Assembly: GCF_007197645.1 (NCBI RefSeq)
Contig: NZ_VKGK01000003.1
Location: 62,001-126,000 of the forward strand
DNA: 64,000 nt
Source: Shewanella hanedai
GTDB taxonomy: Bacteria; Pseudomonadota; Gammaproteobacteria; Enterobacterales; Shewanellaceae
Direction of reading: 5' to 3'
Shown here: positions 20,406 through 29,995 of the stretch, one piece after another
How positions within the stretch are numbered: the first letter of the stretch is position 1
How the letters are laid out: every line of letters begins with the position of its first letter
Position numbers and translations under genes: made by a program
The notes under the pieces: generated by a model
What the model saw: only the letters and a program-made list of their open reading frames with translations
What the model was told of the DNA's origin: nothing
The model's database searches: none

Positions 20406-21164
20406 TTATAGTGTAAACCCATCATCAATGATTATGTTTTGGCCTGTGATATATTTCGATTGCTGAGAAAGTAAAAAAACAATCGAACCGGTTAAATCCT
20501 CAGGAGAAAGCATCCCATGGCCGTTAGTCGAACTTTTGTATGCTTTAAGAAACTCAGCGGGCTGGTTATCTAAAATACCGCCAGGGCTGATGCTATTCAC
20601 CCTAAATCGACTGTCTTTTACAAACGTTGTCACATACTTATTAAGGTGAAGTAGGGCTGATTTAATGGCTGCATACTCGACAGGCATCGTCATTGGAGTA
20701 CCGTCATAGATGGAGAAATTAGGGGCGACTACACCATAAATAGATGAAATGTTGACGACGGACATAGGGGATTGTTGCTTAATAAATTGCGCTGCACACT
20801 GCTGCATAAAGAGGAACGATGAGCCTAAATGCAAAGAGATGTTCTCATTGAAACTCTCTAAAGAGACATCTAAAAATGAGGTGCCATATTGTTTATTACG
20901 CGGGTAAGTACAATTTACAGCACCAGAAATTTCAACTTGAGTCGAGAAAAATTGCTTTATCGCCTCTTCATCATTTGAGTCAAGTTCTACCAAGGTTAAT
21001 GAATCAGACTCAATTGTCCTGATTTCGCTAAGCCTTGCCGTCATTGCTGAAATAGATAAGTCTGTGGCTATCACTTTTGCACCTTGAGCCAGTATCGAAC
21101 AGGTTACCTGAGAGCCCAGTAACCCTGCCGCACCAGTGATAAGGATCGTTTTCCCTTTTAGCAT
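20406..21164 (-). CDS. ptmA: PtmA-like short-chain dehydrogenase/reductase
   Basis: This is a 252-residue SDR. It has the TGAAGLLGSQV cofactor site at residues 8-18, NISSIYG before the catalytic region, YAAIKSALLHLNKY carrying YxxxK, and VNSISPGGI after it. Its C-terminus IIIDDGFTL is typical of SDRs. Campylobacter legionaminic-acid loci carry PtmA and PtmF next to legF, and these are implicated in supplying the amino-sugar precursor. Here the order legF-ptmA is kept, and the start overlaps the end of legF by 7 bases. Confidence 0.85.
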   Translation of the reverse strand: MLKGKTILITGAAGLLGSQVTCSILAQGAKVIATDLSISAMTARLSEIRTIESDSLTLVELDSNDEEAIKQFFSTQVEISGAVNCTYPRNKQYGTSFLDVSLESFNENISLHLGSSFLFMQQCAAQFIKQQSPMSVVNISSIYGVVAPNFSIYDGTPMTMPVEYAAIKSALLHLNKYVTTFVKDSRFRVNSISPGGILDNQPAEFLKAYKSSTNGHGMLSPEDLTGSIVFLLSQQSKYITGQNIIIDDGFTL

Positions 21165-21856
21165 ACTTGTCCTTTACAGCTTAAAATAGCTTCCGCTAAT
21201 TTGAAGTCATAGATGTCGTCGATATCTATGGCCCTCTCTTTGGGGATTATTGTGTGAGTCACTTTTCCTGCGAAAAGCCCTGTTTCATTGAGTATATACT
21301 GCGGTGTTGATACGTAAACTACGGTAGTAATATCGTAAACCTCAGGCGCATCTTGGCGGCGGTATACCCCTTGCGAGTCCGTATTGACCAATTCAACGTG
21401 GCCATATTCAGTCTCTTTTATCATGTTGAAGTATGGGCTTCGATTGGCCGGTGTTGTGGAAATACAGATATCTGCATTTCCGCTATAGAGTTTATGCATG
21501 GCCGACTCAACATCTTCAACACTTCTTAATGGGCTGGTGGCGGGTAAACTAATAAATTGTTCAAACTCACCATATTTACTCGTTACCCAGTTCACTGCAT
21601 GTTGCCAAGAGAGCCATTCTGGAGAGTTATCGATAGCTAAGTTGGCAGGTCTAGGGATGATTTCAGCTCCTGTCGCTAAACCAATGCTGGCAATTTCATC
21701 ATCATCTGTTGAGATAAACACCTTATCGATGTCGGTGACATTGAGAGCCGTTTCGATGGAATAAACGATAAGTGGCTTGCCGAGTAAATTTTTAATGTTC
21801 TTTCTCGGGAGCCCTTTTGAGCCTCCGCGTGCAAAAATAAAGGCGTATTGTTTCAT
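21158..21856 (-). CDS. legF: LegF/PtmB: CMP-legionaminic acid synthetase
   Basis: This is a 232-residue cytidylyltransferase. The signature FIFARGGSKGLPRKNIKNLL is at the N-terminus, with VFISTDDDEIA, LPATSPLR and the C-terminal DIDDIYDF. The product of this family member activates legionaminic acid with CTP. ATG 21856 is preferred to an upstream start because it overlaps the ptmF stop as ATGA. It differs from PseF (FARGGSKGLPRK versus PARGGSKRIPRK), in line with the Leg subfamily. Confidence 0.9.
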   Translation of the reverse strand: MKQYAFIFARGGSKGLPRKNIKNLLGKPLIVYSIETALNVTDIDKVFISTDDDEIASIGLATGAEIIPRPANLAIDNSPEWLSWQHAVNWVTSKYGEFEQFISLPATSPLRSVEDVESAMHKLYSGNADICISTTPANRSPYFNMIKETEYGHVELVNTDSQGVYRRQDAPEVYDITTVVYVSTPQYILNETGLFAGKVTHTIIPKERAIDIDDIYDFKLAEAILSCKGQVC

Positions 21857-22833
21857 TGGGTGGCCCCCCATGTCGCCTGCTGTTTAATTTGGGCAATCAA
21901 GTTTACGGTCTGACAGGCATCTTCTAAGGATGCCGTTGTACACTCACCGTGTTGAATATTGCTGATAAAGTCAGTGACCATATTGATGTACATTTGGTTC
22001 TTATCCCACAGAGGCTCTGAGTACAGTTGTTGTGTGCCTTCATGATTGTGGTGAGTGATCGTATTGGCTAATAAATCCCAATGCAGCCGACCTTTTGAGC
22101 CGATAAAAGTACACTCTCGTTGTGCTTGTTTCTGGATGAAATCCATGTGAAGCGTGCAAACGCATCCTTTGGCATTTGTTAATACTAGATCGGCAATCTC
22201 TTCAACATCTAATATTAATTCTTTGGTACTTCTAAGCTGTGCATAGTTGAGTGTCAAAGGGCCGAGTAACCAATGCAAATAATCTAGCTCATGGCTTAAT
22301 TCGAGTAGTGCACCGCCGCCAAGGGACTTGTTGGCAGAGACTGAATGAGTGTAATGCTTATTGGGTCGCCAATCGGGTAAATACTGTCCTACGCTAGCTT
22401 GGCAGTTATATATCTCACCAATCAAATCATCAGATAAAAGACGTTTAACCTCGATGGCTGAGCTGAGATATCTCAGACAATATCCGACCATCACTTGGCC
22501 TGAATGTTGTTGAGATAGCGCTGAAATACGATTAGCGCTATTGGGCTCTGAAGCTACAGGCTTTTCAATCAAAACGGGGATGTTATGTTGAATTAACGCG
22601 CTTGCATGGGCTTCATGATAAGGGCTAGGTGAGGCTACAATCACCAACTCAGGTTTGTTGTCGATGAGCATTTCAATATTTGGGAGCTGAAGGTCGGCAA
22701 ATTCTATCTCTTCGTCAGCAATTCTACCACTGGCAGAAAGAGCAATGACCTTTGCATTTGGATAAATGAATTTCAGGTTTTTTCTATGACGCCTAGCGAT
22801 ATTACCTAGGCCGATGACAGCGACGGTTTTCAT
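21853..22833 (-). CDS. ptmF: PtmF-like Gfo/Idh/MocA oxidoreductase
   Basis: This is a 326-residue NAD(P)-dependent oxidoreductase. The Rossmann start VAVIGLGNIARRHRKNL is followed by VIVASPSPYHEAHASA and the signature VLIEKPVAS at about residue 100. The C-terminal alpha/beta half contains GGGALLELSHELDYLHWLLG. It lies in the ptmE-ptmF-legF-ptmA order known from Campylobacter jejuni, where PtmF and PtmA are linked to making the GlcN-1-P precursor. It overlaps its neighbours on both sides by 4 bases. Confidence 0.88.
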   Translation of the reverse strand: MKTVAVIGLGNIARRHRKNLKFIYPNAKVIALSASGRIADEEIEFADLQLPNIEMLIDNKPELVIVASPSPYHEAHASALIQHNIPVLIEKPVASEPNSANRISALSQQHSGQVMVGYCLRYLSSAIEVKRLLSDDLIGEIYNCQASVGQYLPDWRPNKHYTHSVSANKSLGGGALLELSHELDYLHWLLGPLTLNYAQLRSTKELILDVEEIADLVLTNAKGCVCTLHMDFIQKQAQRECTFIGSKGRLHWDLLANTITHHNHEGTQQLYSEPLWDKNQMYINMVTDFISNIQHGECTTASLEDACQTVNLIAQIKQQATWGATQ

Positions 22834-23888
22834 TGTTCAAAACCAATAGCGCAGATATCAGCCTGAGCTTGTTTGAAATCATCCATTTGGCCAATGTCGA
22901 GCCAATATTCATGGATCGGGAACATGAGAACATGGCCGTCATCTGCGATTTTTTGCTCTAGTAGTGTTGGCATATCAATATATGTATTAGCGGCAACACT
23001 CTTAATAATGTCTTGATTGATGACATAAATGCCAGCGTTCACAAAAAAGCGTTGTATCGGTTTTTCTATCATGCCTGTAATACGACTTCCTGTACCGCTT
23101 ACCACACCATAAGGAATTTGATAGTCATATTCTCGTACACACATTGTGGCGTCAGCATTATTATCATCATGAAATTTGAGTAGAAGTTGAAAATCCACTT
23201 TAGTTAGAATGTCACCATTCATGACAATGGTCGGTAACTGAGGAATACTCTCTGGCAGTAGGCCGACAGCGCCACCAGTTCCTAACGGCGTCTCTTCATG
23301 AACGTAAGTGATGTTTATGTTCCACTGACGACCATCACCAAAGTGCTGTTTAATTTGTTCAGGCATGTAATGGGTTGAAATATAGAAATTGGTAAAGCCT
23401 GCTTGAATAAAATTGAACAGTGCAATCTCGAGCAGGGGCTTGTTTCCAACCTTCAGCATAGGTTTAGGGCATCTATCTGTAAGCGGTTTTAAACGTGTAC
23501 CAAAACCGCCAGCCATAATAAGTACCGGATTAGCATAATGAGTTTGTTGTTGAGCACTTTTTAAGGTTTCTAATCCTACAAGAATATCATCCTTGACCAA
23601 TGGGATTGATAAAATGCTGTATTGCTGCATAAGTTGAAGCAGCTTTTTCTTCGAAGTAGAAGGAGCAGCAGTTCTAGGATTAGTATTCATCACCTCAGTG
23701 ACAATAGCATCGAGTGATAAATTATTGAGTAAACCACGACGAATGTCTCCATCAGTGATCACGCCCAAAAGGTGTTGATTATGATCGGTGACTAAAGCGA
23801 TCTGTAGCGCTTGAGAGTTGATAAGCTCTAAGGCATCACGGAGTGTTTTGTCGGGTGATATTGTCACTTTACTCAATATTTGATTCAT
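22830..23888 (-). CDS. ptmE: PtmE: CBS-domain nucleotidyltransferase (GlcN-1-P guanylyltransferase)
   Basis: This is a 352-residue two-part protein. Residues 1-120 form a tandem CBS regulatory pair (VTDHNQHLLGVITDGDIRRGLL; ILSIPLVKDDILVGLETL). Residues about 125-350 form a sugar-phosphate nucleotidyltransferase with MAGGFGTRLKPLTDRCPKPML and MNGDILTKVDF. In C. jejuni this fusion makes GDP-glucosamine, committing sugar to the GDP-based legionaminic acid pathway. The same architecture and position here support a GDP-linked Leg route. Confidence 0.92.
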   Translation of the reverse strand: MNQILSKVTISPDKTLRDALELINSQALQIALVTDHNQHLLGVITDGDIRRGLLNNLSLDAIVTEVMNTNPRTAAPSTSKKKLLQLMQQYSILSIPLVKDDILVGLETLKSAQQQTHYANPVLIMAGGFGTRLKPLTDRCPKPMLKVGNKPLLEIALFNFIQAGFTNFYISTHYMPEQIKQHFGDGRQWNINITYVHEETPLGTGGAVGLLPESIPQLPTIVMNGDILTKVDFQLLLKFHDDNNADATMCVREYDYQIPYGVVSGTGSRITGMIEKPIQRFFVNAGIYVINQDIIKSVAANTYIDMPTLLEQKIADDGHVLMFPIHEYWLDIGQMDDFKQAQADICAIGFEQ

Positions 23889-23889
23889 A

Positions 23890-24528
23890 TTATGACCTTT
23901 TCTCTATCTGGCTCCGGTAACCATAAGCAATGGAGTTATCAGGCATATTTTTGGTAATCGTAGCACCTGCAGCAACAATGCAATGTTTTCCAATCGAGAC
24001 ACCTTGTATGACATTCGCACCAGTTGCAATATGGGTATGTTCACCAATGTGAACGCCTCCGCAGATAGTGGCTCCTGGGGCGATGTGACAGTGCATGCCG
24101 ATATGGCAATCATGTTCAACAATGACTCCTGAATTAATGATGGTACCGTCTCCAATCACTGCGCCAGTTTGTATGATCGCGCCCATGAAAATTTGCGAGC
24201 CTGCGCCAATCGTGGAATAGGGCGATAACATTGCATTTTGGGATATCACCGTTTCAAATTGATAGTTAGATTTGACAAAGTAGTCAAAGAGTTCATGACG
24301 TAAACTTTGTCCTGGTAGGGAGCCTAAGCCATTCACCAATTTAACCTTATCAGGAGAGAACTGTAAAACATCCTCATTAGAATCAAAATGTTGTATATCA
24401 CTAAAGACGGGGCGAGAGCTTTTGTTTAGGCTGCTTACCGCTAAAATAGTATGATTATTCTGCAATAAAATATCAGCAAGTACACTGGCATGACCTCCAG
24501 AACCGAGCATAACAATAGGCTTAATCAA
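23890..24528 (-). CDS. NeuD/LegH-type sugar O/N-acetyltransferase
   Basis: This 212-residue protein of the NeuD/PglD family has an N-terminal Rossmann-like half (VMLGSGGHASVLADIL) and a C-terminal left-handed helix of hexapeptides (GAVIGDGTIINSGVIVEHDCHIG and onwards). PglD-type enzymes acetylate the 4-amino group of UDP/GDP-sugars with the conserved EHDCHIG histidine. In this operon it most likely N-acetylates the LegC product (the LegH step). It overlaps legI by 8 bases. Confidence 0.85.
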   Translation of the reverse strand: MIKPIVMLGSGGHASVLADILLQNNHTILAVSSLNKSSRPVFSDIQHFDSNEDVLQFSPDKVKLVNGLGSLPGQSLRHELFDYFVKSNYQFETVISQNAMLSPYSTIGAGSQIFMGAIIQTGAVIGDGTIINSGVIVEHDCHIGMHCHIAPGATICGGVHIGEHTHIATGANVIQGVSIGKHCIVAAGATITKNMPDNSIAYGYRSQIEKRS

Positions 24529-25594
24529 AAATCACCTCCCCGATAGCGTAATCTTTATCCGCTTTAGTGCCGAGTCGTTGCCAATATTGATAGGGACTTG
24601 CGCCTGTACCGGGTCGCTTTATTGTCAAGTTGTCGGCTGAAAAACTGTCGCCTTTTTGAATCGCTTTCACTGCCACTAAGCTTTTTCTGGCAACGCTAAT
24701 ATTTTTGTATTCACTGGCTTGAGGCGTTTTAACGCCAGTTCCCATTGCCACTTCAACCGTGCGAATGGCTGTCACCATGGCGGTTAACTCATCAGGTTCC
24801 AGAGACGCCTTATGATCAGGCCCTGACATCTTATTGTCTAAGGTAAAGTGTTTCTCAATGATGCAGGCTCCACGGGCTGTGGCGGCGATGGGGATCGTGA
24901 TCCCTTGACTGTGATCTGAGTAACCTACGGGTAGTGAAAAAACCGACGCTAAAGTATCCATTGCCTTGAGGTTTATCTCATTAAACGGTGCGGGATACTC
25001 GGTAGTACAATGCAATAAGGTGACTTTTTCTTTCAGTGCTTCTTGTCCCTCTGCTGACATATAAGCTGCTGTAAAAGCCTCTATACTTGGCGTAGCATCG
25101 TTCGGTGTTGTCAGACCGAATGCGATCACTCCGAGTGCTGATTCAATCTCAGTTAAGGTCGACATTCCCGTTGATAAAATCAGATCGCAGCCTGTACGAG
25201 CATGCTCAAGTATAAAGGGGGCGTTGGTGATCTCACCTGAGGCAATTTTCAATGTCTTGAGCTGAAGTGTGTTAACTAAAAAATGTAAACTTTCAGAGTC
25301 AAAGGCGGTAGAAAGAAACTGTATACCAAGTTTATTGCAGTAATGAATTAGGCGTTGGTGAGCGTCGTGTGACAGCTCCAAGCGGCTTAACATCGTCAGC
25401 TGAGATTCGACTTTTTTTGTATTGCTAATCTGATACTCAGCTTGCTTGGCAGTATCTGTTACTAAGCTCTTAGCATTAAACGTTTGAAATTTTACGATAT
25501 CAGCTCCTGCTTTGTGTGCAGCATCGATGAGTTTGAAGGCTAATTTCTCATCGCCATTGTGATTAACGCCTGCTTCGGCAATTATCAAGGCCAT
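24521..25594 (-). CDS. legI: LegI: legionaminic acid synthase (NeuB family)
   Basis: This 357-residue PEP-dependent synthase forms legionaminic acid from 2,4-diacetamido-2,4,6-trideoxymannose. It has IIAEAGVNHNGDEKLAFKLI, DIVKFQTFNA, KIASGEITN, LSTGMSTLTEIE, VGYSDHSQG and the C-terminal SAF domain (RKSLVAVKAIQKGDSF). ATG 25594 gives the conserved MALIIAEAG start one base after the legG stop; an upstream start is possible but adds non-conserved residues. The AEAGVNHNG motif fits the NeuB/LegI branch rather than PseI. Confidence 0.93.
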   Translation of the reverse strand: MALIIAEAGVNHNGDEKLAFKLIDAAHKAGADIVKFQTFNAKSLVTDTAKQAEYQISNTKKVESQLTMLSRLELSHDAHQRLIHYCNKLGIQFLSTAFDSESLHFLVNTLQLKTLKIASGEITNAPFILEHARTGCDLILSTGMSTLTEIESALGVIAFGLTTPNDATPSIEAFTAAYMSAEGQEALKEKVTLLHCTTEYPAPFNEINLKAMDTLASVFSLPVGYSDHSQGITIPIAATARGACIIEKHFTLDNKMSGPDHKASLEPDELTAMVTAIRTVEVAMGTGVKTPQASEYKNISVARKSLVAVKAIQKGDSFSADNLTIKRPGTGASPYQYWQRLGTKADKDYAIGEVIFD

Positions 25595-25595
25595 A

Positions 25596-26759
25596 TTATT
25601 GCCCAACCTCAATATCATAAAAAGATTTTATAGGATCAGTATCCATGGTGATTAATATGTCTCTAATATCATGGCTGGCAAGTCCTTGCCCATAAGGGTT
25701 ACTCACTGGTGAGCGCTTCAGTACTTCCGTCGTGTTGATGGCTTGCTCTATTGCCTTGACGATTGTGTCGAATGTTGGCTTGGTATTAATGACACTATTT
25801 GCTGCAAGTCGACCTTTTTGACGGTCACCAATGTCGACGGTGGCGACGTTAAAAGCGGGAACTTCGATAACTCCACTTGATGAGTTACCAATCACAGCTG
25901 CTGCATGTTTGACCGCACTGAGATAGCGGGTTTGTCCGAGAGAGGGGATTGCCAATACTCGGCCATTTGATTGTGCTGCATAGTCTTGCAGTTGTGAGAT
26001 AAGGCCACGTCCACCATTATCCGCATTGGGGTAAGTTAAAATAACTTGGTGTGAGGTAAATTGCGTTAGTGCATCTAATAACGCACTAAATGTCTCCTCA
26101 GCAGGCTCTTTAGCTAATGTCACCGGGTGGTAAGTCACAACAAAGTAGGGCTTCGTTAACAAGAAATCTAGCGATGTCGATAATGCCTCCAAAGTCATCA
26201 ATTGGCTACGATTGATATGGTCTAAGCCAATTGCACCGACATTGTGGACTTTATCTGGATGCTCACCCATTTGGATAACACGTTGTCGATAGGTTTCGGT
26301 TGATGTGCAATGAACTTGACTTAGTTTCGTTATCGCATGCCGTATTGCATCATCATAAGCTCCTTCGGTAATTTCACCACCGTGGATATGCAATATTGCA
26401 ATGCCGAGAATCGTTGCTGTTTGCGCTACCGCCAACGCCTCAAACCGATCACCCAGTATGACCAACACATCGGGTTTCAGTCTATCAAGTGCTTCAGAGT
26501 AACTAATAATACCTAAGCCCATGCTCTTGGCTGTGCCAACCGCTGAATTTGAAGAGAGCAACATTTCAATTTTTTCATCAATATGAAAGCCATCTTTCTC
26601 TATCTGTTCAATTGTATTACCAAATTCAGGTGAGAGATGACTGCCAGAAACAATCAGTTGAAGATCAAGCTCTTTTGAGGTTTGAATATCTGATATTAAC
26701 CAATAAAGTAATCCATAATCTGCTCTGGTGCCGGTGAACACTGCAATTTTTTTAGGCAT
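25596..26759 (-). CDS. legG: LegG: nucleotide-sugar hydrolyzing 2-epimerase (NeuC family)
   Basis: This is a 387-residue WecB/NeuC family enzyme. It hydrolyses the UDP/GDP-diacetamido-sugar and inverts C2 to give the mannose-type substrate of LegI. It has VFTGTRADYGLLYWL at the start, LVILGDRFEALA, HIHGGEITEGAYDDAIRHAITKL and VIGNSSSGVIEVPAF with the conserved catalytic and ligand residues of the family. Its start overlaps legC by 8 bases. Confidence 0.93.
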   Translation of the reverse strand: MPKKIAVFTGTRADYGLLYWLISDIQTSKELDLQLIVSGSHLSPEFGNTIEQIEKDGFHIDEKIEMLLSSNSAVGTAKSMGLGIISYSEALDRLKPDVLVILGDRFEALAVAQTATILGIAILHIHGGEITEGAYDDAIRHAITKLSQVHCTSTETYRQRVIQMGEHPDKVHNVGAIGLDHINRSQLMTLEALSTSLDFLLTKPYFVVTYHPVTLAKEPAEETFSALLDALTQFTSHQVILTYPNADNGGRGLISQLQDYAAQSNGRVLAIPSLGQTRYLSAVKHAAAVIGNSSSGVIEVPAFNVATVDIGDRQKGRLAANSVINTKPTFDTIVKAIEQAINTTEVLKRSPVSNPYGQGLASHDIRDILITMDTDPIKSFYDIEVGQ

Positions 26760-27909
26760 GAGTTAATCCTATTGCTGTTGGAGAGCTTGGTAGATTTATA
26801 AGGCAAGACTCCATTAACTCTGAATTGGTCAAGGGGCCACGCAACGCATCTTTAAACATGGGAAGACGATGCATCAGTTGCCAGACTGGTCGAGTCATCA
26901 CGCCACTATCATTGGTTAACTTGAGCAGTTTGTCACGGCTATGAACATTGGGACAAATAACCGCATTGAGCCAATAGTTCGATTTGGCATAACTGGGCTC
27001 TTGAACAAAAAGCAGATCGCCGCCATCAAAAAAGGTGTTGTAATGCATTGCTAGGGCACGTTTTTGTTCGATAAATCGAGGCAAGCTTTCCATTTGGGCA
27101 CAACCAAGCGCTGCATTTAAGTTTGGCATTCGGTAGTTAAAGCCTGCTTCATCATGATAAAACTCGTAAGGGTGCGGCACTTTTGCAGTTGTTGTTATAT
27201 GTTTTGCCCGTATGCCGCTGATTTGATTATTGGTCAGTAACATTCCACCGCCACCTGTGGTGATGATCTTATTGCCGTTGAAACTAAGCGCTGCAAACTC
27301 TCCTAACGTACCTGTATGTTTTCCTTTATAGCGTGACCCTAAACTTTCGGCGGCATCTTCAATTAAAACGAGATTCCATTGCTGACAAATGAACAGCAAC
27401 TCATCTAACTCAACGGGATGACCAAAGGTATGCATAGGCATCACTGCTCTGATGATTTGGCCTGTCTCCTTGTGAACACATAAACCATCCTCATTAAGAA
27501 GACCATGCTCTTCTAGATAAGCTTGTACAGCCTGAGGGCTTAACCCTAAGCTCACCGTTGAAATATCGACAAATATAGGCGCTGCACCCATGTGATATAA
27601 GGTATTGCAGGTGGCCACAAACGTCAGGGCTTGCGTGATCACCAAATCACCACGTATTACTCCAGCCATATATAAAGCTGTATGTAAGGCACTGGAGCCG
27701 CTCGAAGTGGCAATGGCTTTAGGGGATTGAGTAAAGGCTTCAATTTTTTGTTCGAAATCAGTGACAAACTTGCCAACACTAGACACAAAAGTACTGGCTA
27801 TTGTTTCTGCAACATAAGCCTGTTCGTTGCCTGCAAACGTTGGAGCATGCAAAGGAATAAACTCATTGGTTTGATAGGTTTCACGAATAAACTTAACTAA
27901 TGACGACAT
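26752..27909 (-). CDS. legC: LegC: 4-keto sugar aminotransferase
   Basis: This 385-residue DegT/DnrJ family aminotransferase adds the 4-amino group to the LegB product. The PLP lysine is K214 in LSFNGNKIITTGGGG, and the aspartate lies in VLIEDAAESLGSRYKGKHTG. The YRMPNLNAALGCAQME element is present. It is the second gene of the operon, 29 bp after legB. Confidence 0.92.
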   Translation of the reverse strand: MSSLVKFIRETYQTNEFIPLHAPTFAGNEQAYVAETIASTFVSSVGKFVTDFEQKIEAFTQSPKAIATSSGSSALHTALYMAGVIRGDLVITQALTFVATCNTLYHMGAAPIFVDISTVSLGLSPQAVQAYLEEHGLLNEDGLCVHKETGQIIRAVMPMHTFGHPVELDELLFICQQWNLVLIEDAAESLGSRYKGKHTGTLGEFAALSFNGNKIITTGGGGMLLTNNQISGIRAKHITTTAKVPHPYEFYHDEAGFNYRMPNLNAALGCAQMESLPRFIEQKRALAMHYNTFFDGGDLLFVQEPSYAKSNYWLNAVICPNVHSRDKLLKLTNDSGVMTRPVWQLMHRLPMFKDALRGPLTNSELMESCLINLPSSPTAIGLTHA

Positions 27910-27938
27910 AGCAATGAAGTCCTTTTAGCGTGGTTAGT

Positions 27939-29153
27939 TTACATTTTCTCATCGAGAGACCTTCCTGTTTCTTTATGACCGAACTCAGGCAGCATAAGGT
28001 GAAAAAGCTGAACTAATTGTTCTTTATTCCATGACTTCGCTTGCTTCATTGATTGGATTTTTTGTACAAATAACGCGATAAGTTCAGGCTCGTACTTGAG
28101 TTCATTTTTGATGATGCCAAGCTCTGCAAATCTTTCCATATCGAGGGTTTCTTGTTCGGTAAAAAACTCCTCAATGTCTTTCTCGCCAGTTGTATCACTA
28201 ATAGTGAAGTAACATGGCCAAAGGCCTTTAGCTGGCAGTGTGGCAGCCAGTTGCCGAGCCTCGTCTTCACTTTGGCAAATATAGGCTTCATAGCCTCGAG
28301 ATGAAAGATACCTTACCGCGATGTCAGCAAAAGATATAAGGTGTAGGTTTTCATCAAGTTTAGGGAAGAAAATATCCCGATTCTCCCCAAAAATACAAGA
28401 CATTAAACAGAGTTCGCCAGACTCTTTGGCGGTGACAAAATAACGCTTAATATCCGTGGGGGCGACAATAGGTTGATGCTTTAACATGCGCTGATTAAAA
28501 CTGTGCAGCAATGATCCATCAGAGAAGGCCACATTGGCAAAACGTGCGGTTGATATGGTCATTTCTTGACTGCGACGCATCAGGAACATCTCCATAATAC
28601 GTTTGGATGCCCCCATCATATTGACTGGATTCGCGGCTTTATCGGTGGATACACAAAAGTATTTCTTCACGCCACATGCTATTGATTGCTCAATCGTCTT
28701 ATCTGTGTTGAAAATATTGACATTTATCATGCGCATCAAGGTGAAGGGATCTTTTTCACTTCTCACATGTTTTAGTGCTGACAGGTTGAGTACGTAATCA
28801 TACTGACCATCTTGATTAATGAATGCGTCATATTCTACCGAGTCGATATCGAGCGCAAAGGTTTGAAAATCCCCTTTGATGTAACCAAAAGAGCTGCGTA
28901 CATCTCTAACTAGTTCAGTTAAGTTATTCTCACTGATATCGACCACATGCAGCTTTAATGGAATACGCTTAAAAATCTCTTTCACCACAGCTTGACCAAT
29001 AGAGCCTGCACCACCGAGAACGAGAAAACGAGACTGGCTAACCTCATTGATTAACAGAGTCTCATGTTGGCCAATATCTGCAGAAAAAAGTGATTTCTCT
29101 CTTCCAATCAAGCTTAAGGTGTTTGTCATTGTGCTACCGATGGTTTGATGCAT
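27939..29153 (-). CDS. legB: LegB: nucleotide-sugar 4,6-dehydratase
   Basis: This 404-residue enzyme makes the 4-keto-6-deoxy sugar that opens the legionaminic acid pathway. It has the cofactor site FLVLGGAGSIGQAVVKEI (about residues 44-60), STDKAANPVNMMGASKRIMEMF with a methionine where PseB has the tyrosine, and SDGSLLHSFNQRM. Met at this place is normal for the FlaA1/PglF/LegB branch. The start is uncertain: ATG 29153 or ATG 29129 (MTNTLSLIG). It leads the leftward operon. Confidence 0.9.
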   Translation of the reverse strand: MHQTIGSTMTNTLSLIGREKSLFSADIGQHETLLINEVSQSRFLVLGGAGSIGQAVVKEIFKRIPLKLHVVDISENNLTELVRDVRSSFGYIKGDFQTFALDIDSVEYDAFINQDGQYDYVLNLSALKHVRSEKDPFTLMRMINVNIFNTDKTIEQSIACGVKKYFCVSTDKAANPVNMMGASKRIMEMFLMRRSQEMTISTARFANVAFSDGSLLHSFNQRMLKHQPIVAPTDIKRYFVTAKESGELCLMSCIFGENRDIFFPKLDENLHLISFADIAVRYLSSRGYEAYICQSEDEARQLAATLPAKGLWPCYFTISDTTGEKDIEEFFTEQETLDMERFAELGIIKNELKYEPELIALFVQKIQSMKQAKSWNKEQLVQLFHLMLPEFGHKETGRSLDEKM

Positions 29154-29810
29154 TCAATTTATAAAATAAGTCAGCTATCACAAGTGAATTGAGTGATAAC
29201 TAAAGTCTATCTTATTTTCTACTGAAAATATTTTTAATACAGCGAGAATTAATGCAAAAAATGAACCAAATCAACATTTATCGCTGAGGTTGAGATGGTT
29301 GCTGTCGCAAAATAAACCACCTTAACGTTAACCACGGAGGCATTGTGTATTATTTATTAAGAGAGATGCACTTTTATCATGACAATGGAAACGGCAGGCT
29401 GAGCAAGCTTTTTGAATGAAGATGAGGCGGGGTAGACAATAAATTGGCGTTTTATAAAGGGCGTTTGTAGATTAATACTTAACTTGCTGTAGATTGGTCT
29501 GTGTTAACCATCAACAGAGGCTTAATGTTTAGGGACTTGTTTAACACTCTTCCTTGATGGTAGGCGATAAACAACAAACGCACTGGCGAGGAATTTAAGG
29601 CCTCAAAACGACACCTAGACAATTTTTTATGTTATAGAACACTTCTATCATTGAGAATCACTCATTAATAATTTGAAAAATGAAGATAAATTGTCATTAG
29701 ATCATATACAGTAAGTAGTGTGAAAAGTTCTTGGTTCATGCTTGCTTAGCGTATTTTGTGATGAACCTTCAATGAGTATTCATCAGAGCGATATTTAAAC
29801 AAGAGCGCGT
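29154..29810. other. AT-rich intergenic region upstream of legB
   Basis: No gene is seen in this stretch. It presumably carries the leg operon promoter near 29160-29250. At 29487-29500 it holds the 14-mer CTGTAGATTGGTCT followed by TTAACC, which recurs at 33887-33909 just upstream of the intact integrase. This suggests an eroded integrase leader. Confidence 0.6.
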
Positions 29811-29970
29811 TTAGATGTCTAGTCGGTGAGATTGGGGTGGAAATGACGGTGGCTCATTTGCTTGAGATTGAAATTTAACAAGCGAAGTGGAGCAGTTACA
29901 CGCTCTAAGAATTAGTCGAGATACAACAGCTCCTAGAGGAATAAATCCAGAGCTGTTTAACAGAATTAAG
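29811..29970 (+). pseudogene. Eroded integrase 3' end
   Basis: This segment aligns with codons near the end of the intact integrase (about 35118-35269). TTAGATGTCTAG..GGTGAG corresponds to LDVEQVR, ACGGTGGCTCATTTGCTTGAG to the TTAELMGL stretch, and GAGATACAACAGCTC...GAGCTGTTT to EIQQLSEEERRELL. In-frame stops and shifts (TAG at 29820, TAA in the middle) make it a relic. It lies directly before the HNH gene, as integrase tails precede cargo in the island at 33959-37407. Confidence 0.65.
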
Positions 29971-29995
29971 TAAAACTAAAATTATAAGGAATAGT